Assembly (NCBI GenBank): GCA_002256705.1
Contig: NQJI01000006.1
Span: 1-15,079 of the forward strand
Direction of reading: 5' to 3'
Length of the DNA stretch: 15,079 nt
Source of the DNA: Methylococcaceae bacterium NSM2-1
GTDB taxonomy: Bacteria; Pseudomonadota; Gammaproteobacteria; Methylococcales; Methylomonadaceae
In this document: one piece after another, positions 7,486-15,079 of the stretch
How the letters are laid out: each line of letters starts with the position of its first letter
How positions within the stretch are numbered: the first letter of the stretch is position 1
Position numbers and translations under genes: made by a program
The notes under the pieces: model-generated
What the model saw: only the letters and a program-made list of their open reading frames with translations
The model's database searches: none
Told to the model about the DNA's origin: nothing

Positions 7486-8418
7486 ATGCAAACAACAAAC
7501 TCTGAAGTTTTAACCACATTATCGACCCTGCGCGATTATATACGTTGGGCTGCCAGCCGGTTTACACAAGCCAGGGTCAGTTTTGGTCACGGGACTGTTA
7601 CCGCGCTTGATGAAGCGGCTGCGTTAATCTTGCATACTGTTTATCAGCCTTATAACCTGGCCGAAGCCTATATGGATACTGTTCTAACGATGAATGAACG
7701 TCAGGCGGTCATTGATATTATCGATAGACGTATTAATGAAAGAATACCTGCAGCCTATTTAACAAATGAAGCCATTTTCGCAGGCTTGTCGTTTTATGTT
7801 GATCATAGGGTATTGGTGCCAAGATCGCCCATCGCTGAATTAATCGAACAGCGATTTTCTCCCTGGATAGATGAAGACCAAGTAGGTCGCATTCTGGACT
7901 TGTGTACCGGCAGTGGCTGTATTGCAGTAGCCTGTGCTTACGCTTTTCCAGATGCCTTGGTAGATGCAGTAGATTTGTCAGTCGATGCACTGGCTGTCGC
8001 TGAAATCAATATTGGAAACCACCAGGTATCCGACTCGGTGACACTCTATCAGTCAGATTTATTTAATGAACTGCCCGCTGCTCTATACGATGTCATCGTC
8101 AGCAATCCACCCTATGTGTGCCATGAGGAATGGGAACAATTACCGGAGGAGTTCCGTGCGGAACCGGATATGGGTTTTAAAGGCGGCCATACAGGATTGG
8201 ATATTGTGCTTCGAATTCTGGTTGATGCGGATGATTATTTGGCAGAGCAGGGGATTTTAATTGTAGAAGTGGGTAGTAGTGCTGAAACACTGCAGAACAG
8301 CTTCCCTGATGTGCCTTTTTACTGGCTGGATTTTGAACGGGGCGGGGACGGTGTGTTTTTGCTGGCAGCCGAACAGGTTCATGACTATCACGAATTATTT
8401 TTAGCGGCTTTAAATTAA
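7486..8418 (+). CDS. prmB: Ribosomal protein L3 (uL3) glutamine N5-methyltransferase PrmB
   Basis: S-adenosylmethionine-dependent enzyme that methylates a glutamine side chain of ribosomal protein L3 in the cytosol and aids 50S assembly. The 310 residues match PrmB. A helical N-terminal substrate domain (about 1-100) leads to [18 protein letters not shown] (103-120), a segment that distinguishes PrmB from the release-factor enzyme PrmC. The Rossmann core follows, with SAM motif [11 protein letters not shown] (138-147), acidic D163 and the catalytic NPPY at 207-210. The ATG at 7486 is fixed by an in-frame TAA two codons upstream; no Shine-Dalgarno is visible. The stop is one base before the aroC ATG, so the two genes form an operon, an arrangement also seen in other gammaproteobacteria. 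Confidence 0.95.
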   Translation: MQTTNSEVLTTLSTLRDYIRWAASRFTQARVSFGHGTVTALDEAAALILHTVYQPYNLAEAYMDTVLTMNERQAVIDIIDRRINERIPAAYLTNEAIFAGLSFYVDHRVLVPRSPIAELIEQRFSPWIDEDQVGRILDLCTGSGCIAVACAYAFPDALVDAVDLSVDALAVAEINIGNHQVSDSVTLYQSDLFNELPAALYDVIVSNPPYVCHEEWEQLPEEFRAEPDMGFKGGHTGLDIVLRILVDADDYLAEQGILIVEVGSSAETLQNSFPDVPFYWLDFERGGDGVFLLAAEQVHDYHELFLAALN

Positions 8419-8419
8419 T

Positions 8420-9508
8420 ATGTCCGGAAACACAATAGGAAAACTGTTTACCGTCACCTCGTTTGGCGAAAGTCATGGCCCTGCTATAGGGTGCATCGTT
8501 GATGGCTGTCCTCCGGGATTGGCATTGACAGAAGCCGATTTACAGGAAGATCTTGATCGCAGAAAACCGGGTACTTCAAGACATACCACGCAACGGCGCG
8601 AAGCCGATGAAGTAAAAATCCTGTCGGGCGTGTTTGAAGGTAAAACCACAGGCACGCCGATTGGCCTGCTAATTGAAAATACCGATCAACGCTCAAAAGA
8701 TTATTCTAAGATTGCGGATACATTCAGGCCGGGTCATGCGGATTACACTTATCAGCAGAAGTACGGCTTTAGAGATTATCGAGGCGGAGGGCGTTCATCT
8801 GCGCGTGAAACTGCAATGCGTGTTGCCGCCGGAGGTATCGCCAAAAAATACCTAAAAGAGCAGGCGGGTATAGAAATTCGCGGTTATCTGTCACAACTGG
8901 GGCCGATAAAAATTGAAAAGCTCGATTGGGCTATTATTGATAGCAATCCTTTCTTCTGTCCTGATGCGGATAAGGTCCCTGAAATGGAAGCCTATATGGA
9001 TGCTTTACGCAAGGAAGGCGAGTCGATTGGCGCGAGAATTGAGGTGGTGGCAGCCAACGTTCCCCCGGGTTTAGGTGAACCCATTTTTGATCGTCTTGAT
9101 GCTGATTTGGCTCATGCTTTAATGAGTATTAATGCGGTAAAAGGCGTGGAAATTGGCGATGGATTTGCCTGCATTAATAGCAAAGGCACACAGTTTCGCG
9201 ATGAAATTACACCCAATGGTTTTTTGAGTAATCATGCCGGTGGTATTTTGGGCGGAATTTCCAGCGGCCAAAATATCACTGCCAGTATTGCGTTAAAACC
9301 TACCTCCAGCTTGCGGCTGCCAGGCAAAAGTATCAATCAGCAAGGTGCAGCGATTGAAGTTGTTACCGAAGGCCGTCATGACCCCTGTGTAGGCATACGT
9401 GCCACCCCGATTGCTGAAGCGATGATGGCAATAGTTCTTATGGATCATTTTCTGCGTCATCGGGCACAAAATGCAGGTGTTAATTCAGGACTGCCGATTT
9501 TGCGGTAA
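8420..9508 (+). CDS. aroC: Chorismate synthase (AroC)
   Basis: FMN-dependent lyase that converts 5-enolpyruvylshikimate-3-phosphate to chorismate, the last step of the shikimate pathway to aromatic amino acids, folate and quinones. The 362 residues are full length. Signatures are [18 protein letters not shown] at 16-33 (H19), the [19 protein letters not shown] substrate/FMN segment at 48-66, RPGHADYTY at 103-111, [20 protein letters not shown] at 122-141, [14 protein letters not shown] at 271-284 and [18 protein letters not shown] at 318-335. All conserved basic and histidine residues that I can check are there. It begins one base after prmB and has no clear ribosome site of its own, so translational coupling to prmB is likely. 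No terminator follows except a REP-like double hairpin. Confidence 0.97.
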   Translation: MSGNTIGKLFTVTSFGESHGPAIGCIVDGCPPGLALTEADLQEDLDRRKPGTSRHTTQRREADEVKILSGVFEGKTTGTPIGLLIENTDQRSKDYSKIADTFRPGHADYTYQQKYGFRDYRGGGRSSARETAMRVAAGGIAKKYLKEQAGIEIRGYLSQLGPIKIEKLDWAIIDSNPFFCPDADKVPEMEAYMDALRKEGESIGARIEVVAANVPPGLGEPIFDRLDADLAHALMSINAVKGVEIGDGFACINSKGTQFRDEITPNGFLSNHAGGILGGISSGQNITASIALKPTSSLRLPGKSINQQGAAIEVVTEGRHDPCVGIRATPIAEAMMAIVLMDHFLRHRAQNAGVNSGLPILR

Positions 9509-9523
9509 TCCGAGATTCCTGGC

Positions 9524-9602
9524 GTAGGGGCAATCCCTTGTGTTTGCCCATTTTTTTCAATGGTGATATTTTCAATAGGGTATCCACAAGGGATACCCCT
9601 AC
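9524..9602. repeat. REP/BIME-like pair of inverted hairpins
   Basis: Two related units in opposite orientation. GTAGGGGCAATCCCTTGTG (9524-9542) and, read on the other strand, GTAGGGGTATCCCTTGTG (9585-9602) differ by one base change and one extra base. Each unit folds by itself: GGGCAA (9528-9533) with TTGCCC (9544-9549), and GGGTATCC (9578-9585) with GGATACCC (9591-9598), loop ACAAG. This is the layout of a bacterial interspersed mosaic element. It fills most of the aroC-MFS gap and ends 12 bases before the transporter ATG. Confidence 0.75.
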
Positions 9603-9614
9603 AAGAATAATCCA

Positions 9615-10793
9615 ATGTCTGTTCCGTACTGGCGACTATCAGGTTTTTATTTCTTTTATTTTGCAACGTTAGGCGGTTTTTTACCTTACTGGAGCCTCTA
9701 CTTAAAAGAGAGCGGTTTTAATCCTATTGAAATCGGCGAGCTTTCTGCGTTGTTGGTCGGCACAAAAATCATAGCACCCAATTTATGGGGCTGGATTGCC
9801 GACCATACCGGGAAAAGTTTACGAATAATTCGTATTGCTTCATTTTTTGCCGCATTACTCTTTGCCGGTTTTTTATTTGCTCATAATTATTTCTGGTTTG
9901 CCTGGATAACCATAGCTTTTAGTTTTTTTTGGAATGCCGTATTGCCTCAATTTGAAGCGGTCACCTTGTTCCACTTAAAAAATGAGCCTCATCGTTATAG
10001 TCAAATAAGACTATGGGGATCGATCGGTTTTATTATAACGGTACTGGGTATTGGTTGGTTACTGGATAGCCAGCCAGTTGCACTACTTCCATTCGTCATA
10101 ATAGCTTTGTTGATTTCAAGTTGGTGGGTTACCTTAATCACCCCCGAGGCCAAGGCTATCAGCCATGGACCAGCCCCGCTAGGTATGGTGCAAATCATAA
10201 AAAAACCGGAAGTTTTAGCCTTTTTGGTGGTTAACATACTACTGCAGGCAGCACACGCACCTTATTATGTTTTTTATTCCATTTATTTGAAGCACTATCA
10301 TTATTCAGCAACTGTCACAGGATTGCTATGGGCGCTTGGGGTTTTGGCGGAGATAGTTCTTTTTGTTTACATGAGGCGCTTGTTAAAACGTTTTTCATTA
10401 AGGGCTATTTTATTGCTCAGCTTGGTGTTAGCTACAGGCCGCTGGCTAATGATAGGCTGGTATCCTGATTATTTGGGCTGGTTAGTTATCGCCCAATTAT
10501 TACATGCCGCGACCTTTGGCGGTGCTCATGTTGTTGCCATACACCTGGTTCATCTTTATTTTGGTAGTCAGCATCAGGGCAAAGGTCAGGCTTTGTACAG
10601 CAGCCTCAGTTTCGGTTTAGGGGGGATGCTGGGTAGTCTTTACAGCGGTTATTACTGGGAATCATTGGGTTCAAGGTTTGTTTATTCAATAGCGGCAATA
10701 TGTTGCAGTATTGCCTTTGTGATTGCATATATCTGGGTAGGTCGGGAAAATGTTAATATACGGGTGAAGCGCAAGGTAAAAAGCAGAATGTAG
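9615..10793 (+). CDS. Major facilitator superfamily transporter, HcaT-like
   Basis: Inner-membrane secondary transporter of 392 residues with about twelve hydrophobic segments in two halves. The N-terminus (YWRLSGFYFFYFATLGGFLPYWSLYLK), the RLWGSIGFI motif after helix 4 (about 131-139) and LLQAAHAPYYVFYSIYL in the second half resemble E. coli HcaT and the MFS_1-like family. Substrate cannot be told from sequence; HcaT itself is only a putative phenylpropionate permease. The ATG at 9615 has no recognisable Shine-Dalgarno and sits directly behind the REP-like element. The tail ends in a basic stretch (RVKRKVKSRM). It lies 47 bases before exbB on the same strand; I see no terminator between them, so read-through into the exbB-kdsB operon is possible. 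Confidence 0.85.
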   Translation: MSVPYWRLSGFYFFYFATLGGFLPYWSLYLKESGFNPIEIGELSALLVGTKIIAPNLWGWIADHTGKSLRIIRIASFFAALLFAGFLFAHNYFWFAWITIAFSFFWNAVLPQFEAVTLFHLKNEPHRYSQIRLWGSIGFIITVLGIGWLLDSQPVALLPFVIIALLISSWWVTLITPEAKAISHGPAPLGMVQIIKKPEVLAFLVVNILLQAAHAPYYVFYSIYLKHYHYSATVTGLLWALGVLAEIVLFVYMRRLLKRFSLRAILLLSLVLATGRWLMIGWYPDYLGWLVIAQLLHAATFGGAHVVAIHLVHLYFGSQHQGKGQALYSSLSFGLGGMLGSLYSGYYWESLGSRFVYSIAAICCSIAFVIAYIWVGRENVNIRVKRKVKSRM

Positions 10794-10840
10794 CTTTTTC
10801 GCTGTTGCCTTAAGCCTTAATTTACTGGTCAGGAAATAAT

Positions 10841-11455
10841 GTGTTTGAAATAATAAAAAGCGGCGGCTGGATGATGCTGCCCATCATTTTGTGCTCAATT
10901 GGAGCTATGGGCATTATCGTCGAACGCTTCTGGTCTTTACAAAAAAAGAAAATATTGCCACCGGAACTGGTTCCACAGGTATGGAAGTTATACCGTGAAA
11001 ACAAGCTGGATGATACCACTTTGCGTCGATTGAAAACCAGTTCACCTCTGGGTTGTATTTTAGCGGCTGGTCTTGCTAATAGACATCATGGCAGGGATGT
11101 CATGAAAGAATGTATTGAAGAATCAGGTCGAAAGGTCGTGCATGATTTAGAACGTTATCTTAATTCCCTGGGTACTATTGCAACCATTAGCCCATTATTG
11201 GGCTTATTAGGAACGGTGTTCGGTATGATAGACATCTTTTCTTCTCTAATGCAGCATGGTTCTGGTGATCCCAGTATTTTAGCAGGGGGAATTTCAGTAG
11301 CACTCATTACGACGGCAGCAGGTTTGACCGTAGGCATTCCCAGTTTAATTTTTCATCGTCATTTTGAAAGGCTGGTGGATGAATACGTCGTCGATATGGA
11401 AGCAGAGGCTCTAAAACTGATAGATATACTGCATGGAGACAGGGAGGTATCCTGA
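10841..11455 (+). CDS. exbB: ExbB/TolQ-family proton channel protein
   Basis: Inner-membrane subunit of a proton-motive-force motor of the MotA/TolQ/ExbB family, working with ExbD. Its 204 residues show three membrane segments: about 11-29, 110-132 and 149-171. The diagnostic family motifs are LGTIATISPLLGLLGTVFGMI (110-130) and GGISVALITTAAGLTVGIP (149-167). The start is GTG at 10841 with AGGA at 10831-10834; an overlapping ATG at 10839 is in another frame and stops after four codons. Its stop shares one base with the exbD ATG (TGATG). No TonB is present here. The same exbB-exbD pair before lpxK occurs in Pseudomonas, so it may serve a TonB-type or another envelope function. Confidence 0.92.
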   Translation: MFEIIKSGGWMMLPIILCSIGAMGIIVERFWSLQKKKILPPELVPQVWKLYRENKLDDTTLRRLKTSSPLGCILAAGLANRHHGRDVMKECIEESGRKVVHDLERYLNSLGTIATISPLLGLLGTVFGMIDIFSSLMQHGSGDPSILAGGISVALITTAAGLTVGIPSLIFHRHFERLVDEYVVDMEAEALKLIDILHGDREVS

Positions 11456-11892
11456 TGAATTTTCGACATAAAAAAAGAGAAAAGCTTGATATTACATTGA
11501 TATCAATGATAGATGTGCTTTTTGTGTTGTTGCTTTTCTTCATGGTTTCTACAACTTTTAATCGCCACACGGAAGTCAAGATTAAGCTTCCCGAGGCAGA
11601 TGGGGCACAAGCAGAGCAACATCCCAAAATGGTCACGTTGACTATTGATGCCGCTGGCACTTATTACCTGAATGGTCAAGATGGCTTGCCTCGTAAATTA
11701 GTTAATCAGAATATAAACACATTAACGCAGGAATTACGCAAACTTGCAGAATATTCAGGGCAGATTCCTTTTATCATCAACGCCGACGGAAAAACGGCTC
11801 ACCAGGCTGTGATTACAGCGTTAGAGGCAGCTGGTAATGCCGGGTTTAGTCATATCACGTTTGCTGCTCAACATCCAAAAACCGAACAATGA
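11455..11892 (+). CDS. exbD: ExbD/TolR-family protein
   Basis: Partner of ExbB in the proton-driven inner-membrane motor. The 145 residues have a short basic cytoplasmic start, one membrane helix at about 17-35 and a periplasmic domain (about 45-140). The helix holds the essential acid D20 in SMIDVLFVLLLFFMV, equivalent to the proton-carrying aspartate of E. coli ExbD. Translation is supported by the strongest Shine-Dalgarno of the window, GGGAGGT at 11442-11448, six bases ahead. The gene overlaps exbB by one base and lpxK by four. ExbD versus TolR rests on the neighbour genes (no tolA, tolB or pal here). Confidence 0.92.
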   Translation: MNFRHKKREKLDITLISMIDVLFVLLLFFMVSTTFNRHTEVKIKLPEADGAQAEQHPKMVTLTIDAAGTYYLNGQDGLPRKLVNQNINTLTQELRKLAEYSGQIPFIINADGKTAHQAVITALEAAGNAGFSHITFAAQHPKTEQ

Positions 11893-12881
11893 AAAAAACG
11901 CTGACGCGATGGGCAATAGATATATGGTATAAAGACCCGTTTATCGGAGTATGGCTTTCACCGTTGGGCTTTTTATTCAGTGATGCGGTCAAGTTTAGAA
12001 AGTTCCTGTATCGTCGGGGTGTACTAAAAAAGCATACCTTGCCTGTTCCCGTTATCGTAGTAGGGAATATTACTGTCGGTGGCACAGGTAAAACACCGTT
12101 AATTATTTGGTTAGCCGGATTTCTGAAAGATTCAGGCTTAAAGCCAGGTATCATCAGTCGAGGTTATGGTGGGCAAGCTGTATCATGGCCGCAGTGGGTT
12201 ACTGCTGACAGCGATGCTAAAAATGTAGGTGATGAAGCCCTGTTAATAGCTAAACAAACTGCCTGCCCGATGGCTGTTGGACCTTTGCGGGTAGATGCTG
12301 CAAACATGTTGCTCAAACAAGCCGATTGTAATGTTATTTTATCCGATGATGGTCTGCAACATTATGCCTTGAACAGAGATATTGAAATTGCTGTCATTGA
12401 TGGCGAAAGACGCTTTGGTAACGGCTACTGTTTACCCGCAGGTCCCTTGCGCGAACCCATAGAAAGATTGCAAAGTGTCGACTTCATCATCGTGAATGGT
12501 GAAAAGTCCGAAGACCATGAATTTTCCATGCAGCTTCTTGGTGATACGGCAATTAATTTAGTTACCGGAGAGCAAAAATATTTACAGGAATTTAACGATG
12601 CTGACTGCCATGCATTGGCCGGTATCGGTAATCCAGAACGATTTTTTAGGCTGCTGGCAGCGGCGGGATTGACCTGTATAACCCATAGTTTTCCCGATCA
12701 TTATCAATTCCAGCGCCACGATATTGAATTTGACGATAACAAACCGGTGCTGATGACTGAAAAGGATGCTGTAAAATGTACGGGATTTGCCGGAAAAAAA
12801 CATTGGTATCTTCCAGTAAAAGCCATTCCTGAGCCCGTTTTTTGTGAACAATTATTAAACTTACTTAAGAGAAAAGCATGA
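11889..12881 (+). CDS. lpxK: Tetraacyldisaccharide 4'-kinase (LpxK)
   Basis: Membrane-associated kinase that phosphorylates the 4' position of tetraacyldisaccharide-1-phosphate to give lipid IVA, the sixth step of lipid A synthesis. The 330 residues are normal length. A hydrophobic N-terminal region (about 15-32) probably docks it to the membrane. The Walker A is [13 protein letters not shown] at 58-70, followed by SRGYGG (90-95), NVGDEALL (112-119), the Walker B-like [10 protein letters not shown] (152-161) and the FPDHY and LMTEKDAVK motifs (268-272, 288-296). The start lies in an ATGA overlap with exbD and the stop in another with the trm112-like gene. No msbA precedes it, unlike in E. coli. 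Confidence 0.96.
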   Translation: MKKTLTRWAIDIWYKDPFIGVWLSPLGFLFSDAVKFRKFLYRRGVLKKHTLPVPVIVVGNITVGGTGKTPLIIWLAGFLKDSGLKPGIISRGYGGQAVSWPQWVTADSDAKNVGDEALLIAKQTACPMAVGPLRVDAANMLLKQADCNVILSDDGLQHYALNRDIEIAVIDGERRFGNGYCLPAGPLREPIERLQSVDFIIVNGEKSEDHEFSMQLLGDTAINLVTGEQKYLQEFNDADCHALAGIGNPERFFRLLAAAGLTCITHSFPDHYQFQRHDIEFDDNKPVLMTEKDAVKCTGFAGKKHWYLPVKAIPEPVFCEQLLNLLKRKA

Positions 12882-13072
12882 TAGATAGTAAATTACTCGA
12901 TATTCTGGCCTGTCCTTTATGCAAGAGCCCTTTGATTTATGATAAGTTAAAGCAGGAGCTAATATGCAGAGCCGATCGACTTGCCTTTCCAATCCGCGAT
13001 GATATTCCCGTCATGCTTGAAGATGAAGCCCGCGAGTTAAGCAGTGAAGAAGCTGATGCGTTATACAAATGA
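12878..13072 (+). CDS. Trm112-family small zinc-ribbon-like protein (YcaR-like)
   Basis: A 64-residue protein of the Trm112/UPF0434 family. Cysteine pair C12-P-L-C15 in [14 protein letters not shown] is followed by a single C30 ([13 protein letters not shown]) and the family tail [14 protein letters not shown]. Thus three, not four, cysteines are present, the same pattern as E. coli YcaR. In eukaryotes and archaea Trm112 is an activating subunit of several methyltransferases; the role of the bacterial form is not settled. The ATG overlaps the lpxK stop and its own TGA overlaps the kdsB ATG (ATGA both times), with AAGAGAA as likely ribosome site. The lpxK-ycaR-kdsB order is conserved in gammaproteobacteria. 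Confidence 0.92.
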   Translation: MIDSKLLDILACPLCKSPLIYDKLKQELICRADRLAFPIRDDIPVMLEDEARELSSEEADALYK

Positions 13073-13839
13073 GTCTGCGTTTTAAAGTCGTTATCCCTGC
13101 GCGATACGCCTCAACCAGGCTGCCGGGCAAGCCGTTATTGGACATTGCCGGCAAGCCTATGATTGCACATGTTTGTGAGCGTGCGCAGGAAGCGGATGCT
13201 GAAGAAATTATCGTTGCTACAGATGATGAGCGGATTTTTCAAACAGTCTGCGATTTGGGCATAAAAGCAGTAATGACGCGTCCAGACCATCAAAGCGGCA
13301 CGGAAAGAATCGCCGAAGTCGCGCAGCAATGCAGTTGGGCAGGTAACGAAATCATCGTAAACCTGCAAGGGGATGAGCCACTTATCCCTCCTGCAACTAT
13401 TCGTGAGGTCGCTGTTGCATTAGCGGGTCAGAAGCAGGCAGGCATAGCAACGCTGGCAGCCAAAATTATCTCTTCAGAAGAGATATTTAATCCGAATGCA
13501 GTCAAAGTTGTAGTGAATAAAGCCGGTTATGCGCTTTATTTTAGCCGTGCGCCAATTCCCTGGGAAAGAGATACCTTTGCCCGAGCAGGTGGACAACCAT
13601 CAGGCAAAATTCCCTATCTCCGGCACATAGGACTCTATGCCTATACGGTAGATTTTTTAAACCGTTACTGTTCCTGGGAAGCGTCACCACTTGAGTCGGT
13701 TGAATCACTGGAACAACTCAGAATACTATGGCATGGTGAATCAGTATTAGTGAAAATTGTGGATAAAACCCCGCGGGCGGGAGTGGATACCCCGGAAGAC
13801 TTAATGCGTGTCCAGCAAGTATTGTCCTTGAATCACTAA
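13069..13839 (+). CDS. kdsB: 3-deoxy-manno-octulosonate cytidylyltransferase (CMP-Kdo synthetase, KdsB)
   Basis: Cytosolic enzyme that activates Kdo with CTP to CMP-Kdo, the donor for the Kdo residues attached to lipid IVA, the product of LpxK encoded two genes upstream. The 256 residues are full length. The nucleotide-binding loop is [17 protein letters not shown] (7-23), followed by ATDDERI (50-56), [14 protein letters not shown] (71-84), the metal-binding [11 protein letters not shown] (98-108), FSRAPIPW (158-165), [10 protein letters not shown] (183-192) and the GVDTPEDL close (238-245). Last gene of the tightly overlapped exbB-exbD-lpxK-trm112-kdsB operon; no strong terminator follows, only a weak GC-rich palindrome at 13845-13858. 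Confidence 0.97.
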   Translation: MSLRFKVVIPARYASTRLPGKPLLDIAGKPMIAHVCERAQEADAEEIIVATDDERIFQTVCDLGIKAVMTRPDHQSGTERIAEVAQQCSWAGNEIIVNLQGDEPLIPPATIREVAVALAGQKQAGIATLAAKIISSEEIFNPNAVKVVVNKAGYALYFSRAPIPWERDTFARAGGQPSGKIPYLRHIGLYAYTVDFLNRYCSWEASPLESVESLEQLRILWHGESVLVKIVDKTPRAGVDTPEDLMRVQQVLSLNH

Positions 13840-13898
13840 ACAATCAGCCCGGGCGCTGACTTTAAAGTAGGCCATCACGGTCAAATACTCGCTATTAT

Positions 13899-13927
13899 TT
13901 GACAGAAGGTATTAACACCAGTAATTT
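13899..13927 (+). promoter_or_regulatory. Sigma-70 promoter for the alaC-type gene
   Basis: A perfect -35 TTGACA (13899-13904), an ideal 17-base spacer and a -10 of TAATTT (13922-13927). Predicted start is near 13934, giving a leader of about 120 bases that contains the inverted-repeat element 13944-14006. This is the best sigma-70 match I found in the window. Confidence 0.7.
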
Positions 13928-13943
13928 AGGCAGTTTTTTGTAA

Positions 13944-14006
13944 CTTCTCACTATTACATGATTTTTACCGTCAAGGTTTTTAAAACCTTGACGGCCTGGT
14001 GAGAAG
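13944..14006. repeat. Nested palindromic element in the alaC leader
   Basis: An inner near-perfect palindrome, CCGTCAAGGTTTT (13968-13980), a single T, and AAAACCTTGACGG (13982-13994), is enclosed by a perfect eight-base outer inverted repeat, CTTCTCAC (13944-13951) and GTGAGAAG (13999-14006). The arms are unequally spaced (16 bases on the left, 4 on the right). It could be a dispersed repeat, an RNA structure in the leader, or a protein-binding site; the sequence does not decide between these. It is not followed by a clear T run that would make it a terminator of kdsB. Confidence 0.7.
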
Positions 14007-14053
14007 CTATGTTTTTTAACCTCATTTATACACGGGTTGCTCAAGAGCTTTTA

Positions 14054-15079
14054 ATGGAAGAATTTCAGAGAATAAGTCGTTTACCTCCCTACGTTTTTAA
14101 CATTGTTAATGAGCTAAAAGCAAAAGCCCGTGCGGCGGGAGAGGATATTATTGATTTTGGCATGGGTAATCCCGATCAAGCTACGCCTAAACATATCGTT
14201 GATAAAATGGTTGAGGCAACACGGCGACCGGATACGCACCGCTATTCAATGTCCAAAGGTATTCCCCGATTAAGAAAAGCCATCTGTAACTGGTATAAAG
14301 CCCGCTTTGATGTCGACCTGGATCCGGAAACGGAAGCCATTGTCACGATTGGCTCTAAAGAAGGTTTGGCGCATTTGGCATTAGCCACGCTGGGGCCTGG
14401 CGATGTTGTGCTGGTGCCTAATCCTGCCTATCCTATACATCCTTATGGTGTGGTGATTGCCGGCGCGGATTTAAGGCATGTGCCAATGATTCCTGGTGGT
14501 GATTTCTTCGATGAGCTACATAAAGCCATTATTGATTCGTGGCCCAAACCGAAAATGCTGATTCTTAACTTTCCGGGGAATCCCACCAGCCAATGTGTGG
14601 AACTGGATTTTTTTGAAAAGATTATCGCCGTGGCTAAAGAACATAATATCTGGGTAGTACAGGATATTGCGTATGCGGATATTGTTTTTGACGGTTACAA
14701 GGCCCCATCCATTCTTCAGGTCAAAGGCGCAAAAGAAATTGCCGTGGAATTTTTCTCCATGTCAAAAAGCTATAATATGCCGGGCTGGCGCGTAGGTTTT
14801 ATGTGCGGTAACAAAGAGCTGGTTTCTGCGTTGGCGCGGATTAAATCCTATCTGGACTATGGCACGTTTACACCAATCCAGATTGCCGCCATTGCTGCAC
14901 TGGAGGGACCTCAGGATTGCGTAGCAGAAATCGCCGAGATGTATAGAAAAAGACGCGATGTCTTATGTGAGGGCTTAAACGCCGCAGGATGGCCTGTTGA
15001 AAAACCGAAAGCGACGATGTTTGTATGGGCGAAGATTCCGGAAGCTTATCAAGCCATGGGGTCGCTGGAGTTTTCCAAA
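14054..15079 (+). CDS. alaC: Alanine transaminase, AlaC type (partial, C-terminus off the window)
   Basis: Pyridoxal-phosphate aminotransferase of fold type I that interconverts pyruvate and alanine with glutamate as amino donor. 342 residues are visible, closely following E. coli AlaC (412 residues) from its residue 10 or so, so about 60-70 residues are missing at the right edge. Motifs: [14 protein letters not shown] (9-22), DFGMGNPD (34-41), GSKEGLAHL (100-108), NFPGNPTSQ with N176, D204 and Y207 for cofactor contacts, and the Schiff-base lysine K238 in [15 protein letters not shown]. The ATG at 14054 has AAGAG at 14043-14047, six bases ahead. An in-frame ATG at 14009 would add 15 residues ([10 protein letters not shown]...) but directly abuts the palindromic element and is less likely. 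LL-diaminopimelate aminotransferase-like proteins are related, but the AlaC match is much closer. Confidence 0.93.
   Translation, partial: MEEFQRISRLPPYVFNIVNELKAKARAAGEDIIDFGMGNPDQATPKHIVDKMVEATRRPDTHRYSMSKGIPRLRKAICNWYKARFDVDLDPETEAIVTIGSKEGLAHLALATLGPGDVVLVPNPAYPIHPYGVVIAGADLRHVPMIPGGDFFDELHKAIIDSWPKPKMLILNFPGNPTSQCVELDFFEKIIAVAKEHNIWVVQDIAYADIVFDGYKAPSILQVKGAKEIAVEFFSMSKSYNMPGWRVGFMCGNKELVSALARIKSYLDYGTFTPIQIAAIAALEGPQDCVAEIAEMYRKRRDVLCEGLNAAGWPVEKPKATMFVWAKIPEAYQAMGSLEFSK

Noticed and set aside
13845..13858. CAGCCCGGGCGCTG after kdsB as a terminator
   Set aside because: Only a four-base outer stem with a self-complementary centre and no following T run.
13968..13994. Inner palindrome after kdsB as its transcription terminator
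   Set aside because: The symmetric A/T centre and the absence of a T tract after 13994 do not fit, and a strong alaC promoter lies upstream of it.
1..15079. CRISPR array, tRNA or rRNA gene, transposase, prophage, or a novel defence or biosynthetic system
   Set aside because: All long frames are recognisable chromosomal genes, gaps are short, and no regularly spaced direct repeats, RNA genes or recombinases were seen.

Overview
The window looks like the chromosome of a gammaproteobacterium of moderate GC content. The order nadB / rpoE(algU)-rseA(mucA)-rseB(mucB)-degP(mucD) and the cluster exbB-exbD-lpxK-trm112-kdsB match the Pseudomonas type of arrangement. The protein style and the many short palindromic intergenic repeats would suit a methanotroph of the Methylococcales, but that placement is inference only. 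Nothing in the coding content points to a plasmid, phage or genomic island.

Layout: (1) 1-1231, minus strand: the N-terminal 410 residues of a response-regulator protein with two receiver domains followed by a PAS domain; it runs off the left edge. (2) 1327-2952, minus: nadB, L-aspartate oxidase, upstream of and co-directional with the regulator. (3) 3135-5241, plus: the envelope-stress operon rpoE-rseA-rseB (sigma factor, membrane anti-sigma factor, periplasmic protector), stop/start coupled, with a candidate self-activated sigma-E promoter in front. (4) 5647-7059: a periplasmic HtrA-family protease (MucD/DegP), separated from rseB by a 405-base gap and closed by a strong intrinsic terminator. 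(5) 7486-9508: prmB and aroC, one base apart. (6) 9615-10793: an HcaT-like major facilitator transporter whose upstream region is a REP-like double hairpin. (7) 10841-13839: exbB-exbD-lpxK-trm112-kdsB, five genes in which every junction is a 1- or 4-base stop/start overlap. (8) 14054-15079: alaC-type aminotransferase, cut by the right edge, behind a good sigma-70 promoter and a palindromic leader element.

The genes mostly serve the cell envelope: stress sensing and periplasmic proteolysis (rpoE-rseA-rseB-mucD), lipid A 4'-phosphorylation and CMP-Kdo synthesis (lpxK, kdsB), and a proton-motive-force motor (exbBD). Housekeeping metabolism (NAD, chorismate, alanine) and ribosomal protein L3 methylation lie between them.

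I found no previously undescribed multi-gene system. The parts that conventional genes do not explain are three short intergenic inverted-repeat elements, each of a different family (7224-7338, 9524-9602, 13944-14006). The last sits inside the predicted alaC transcript leader.
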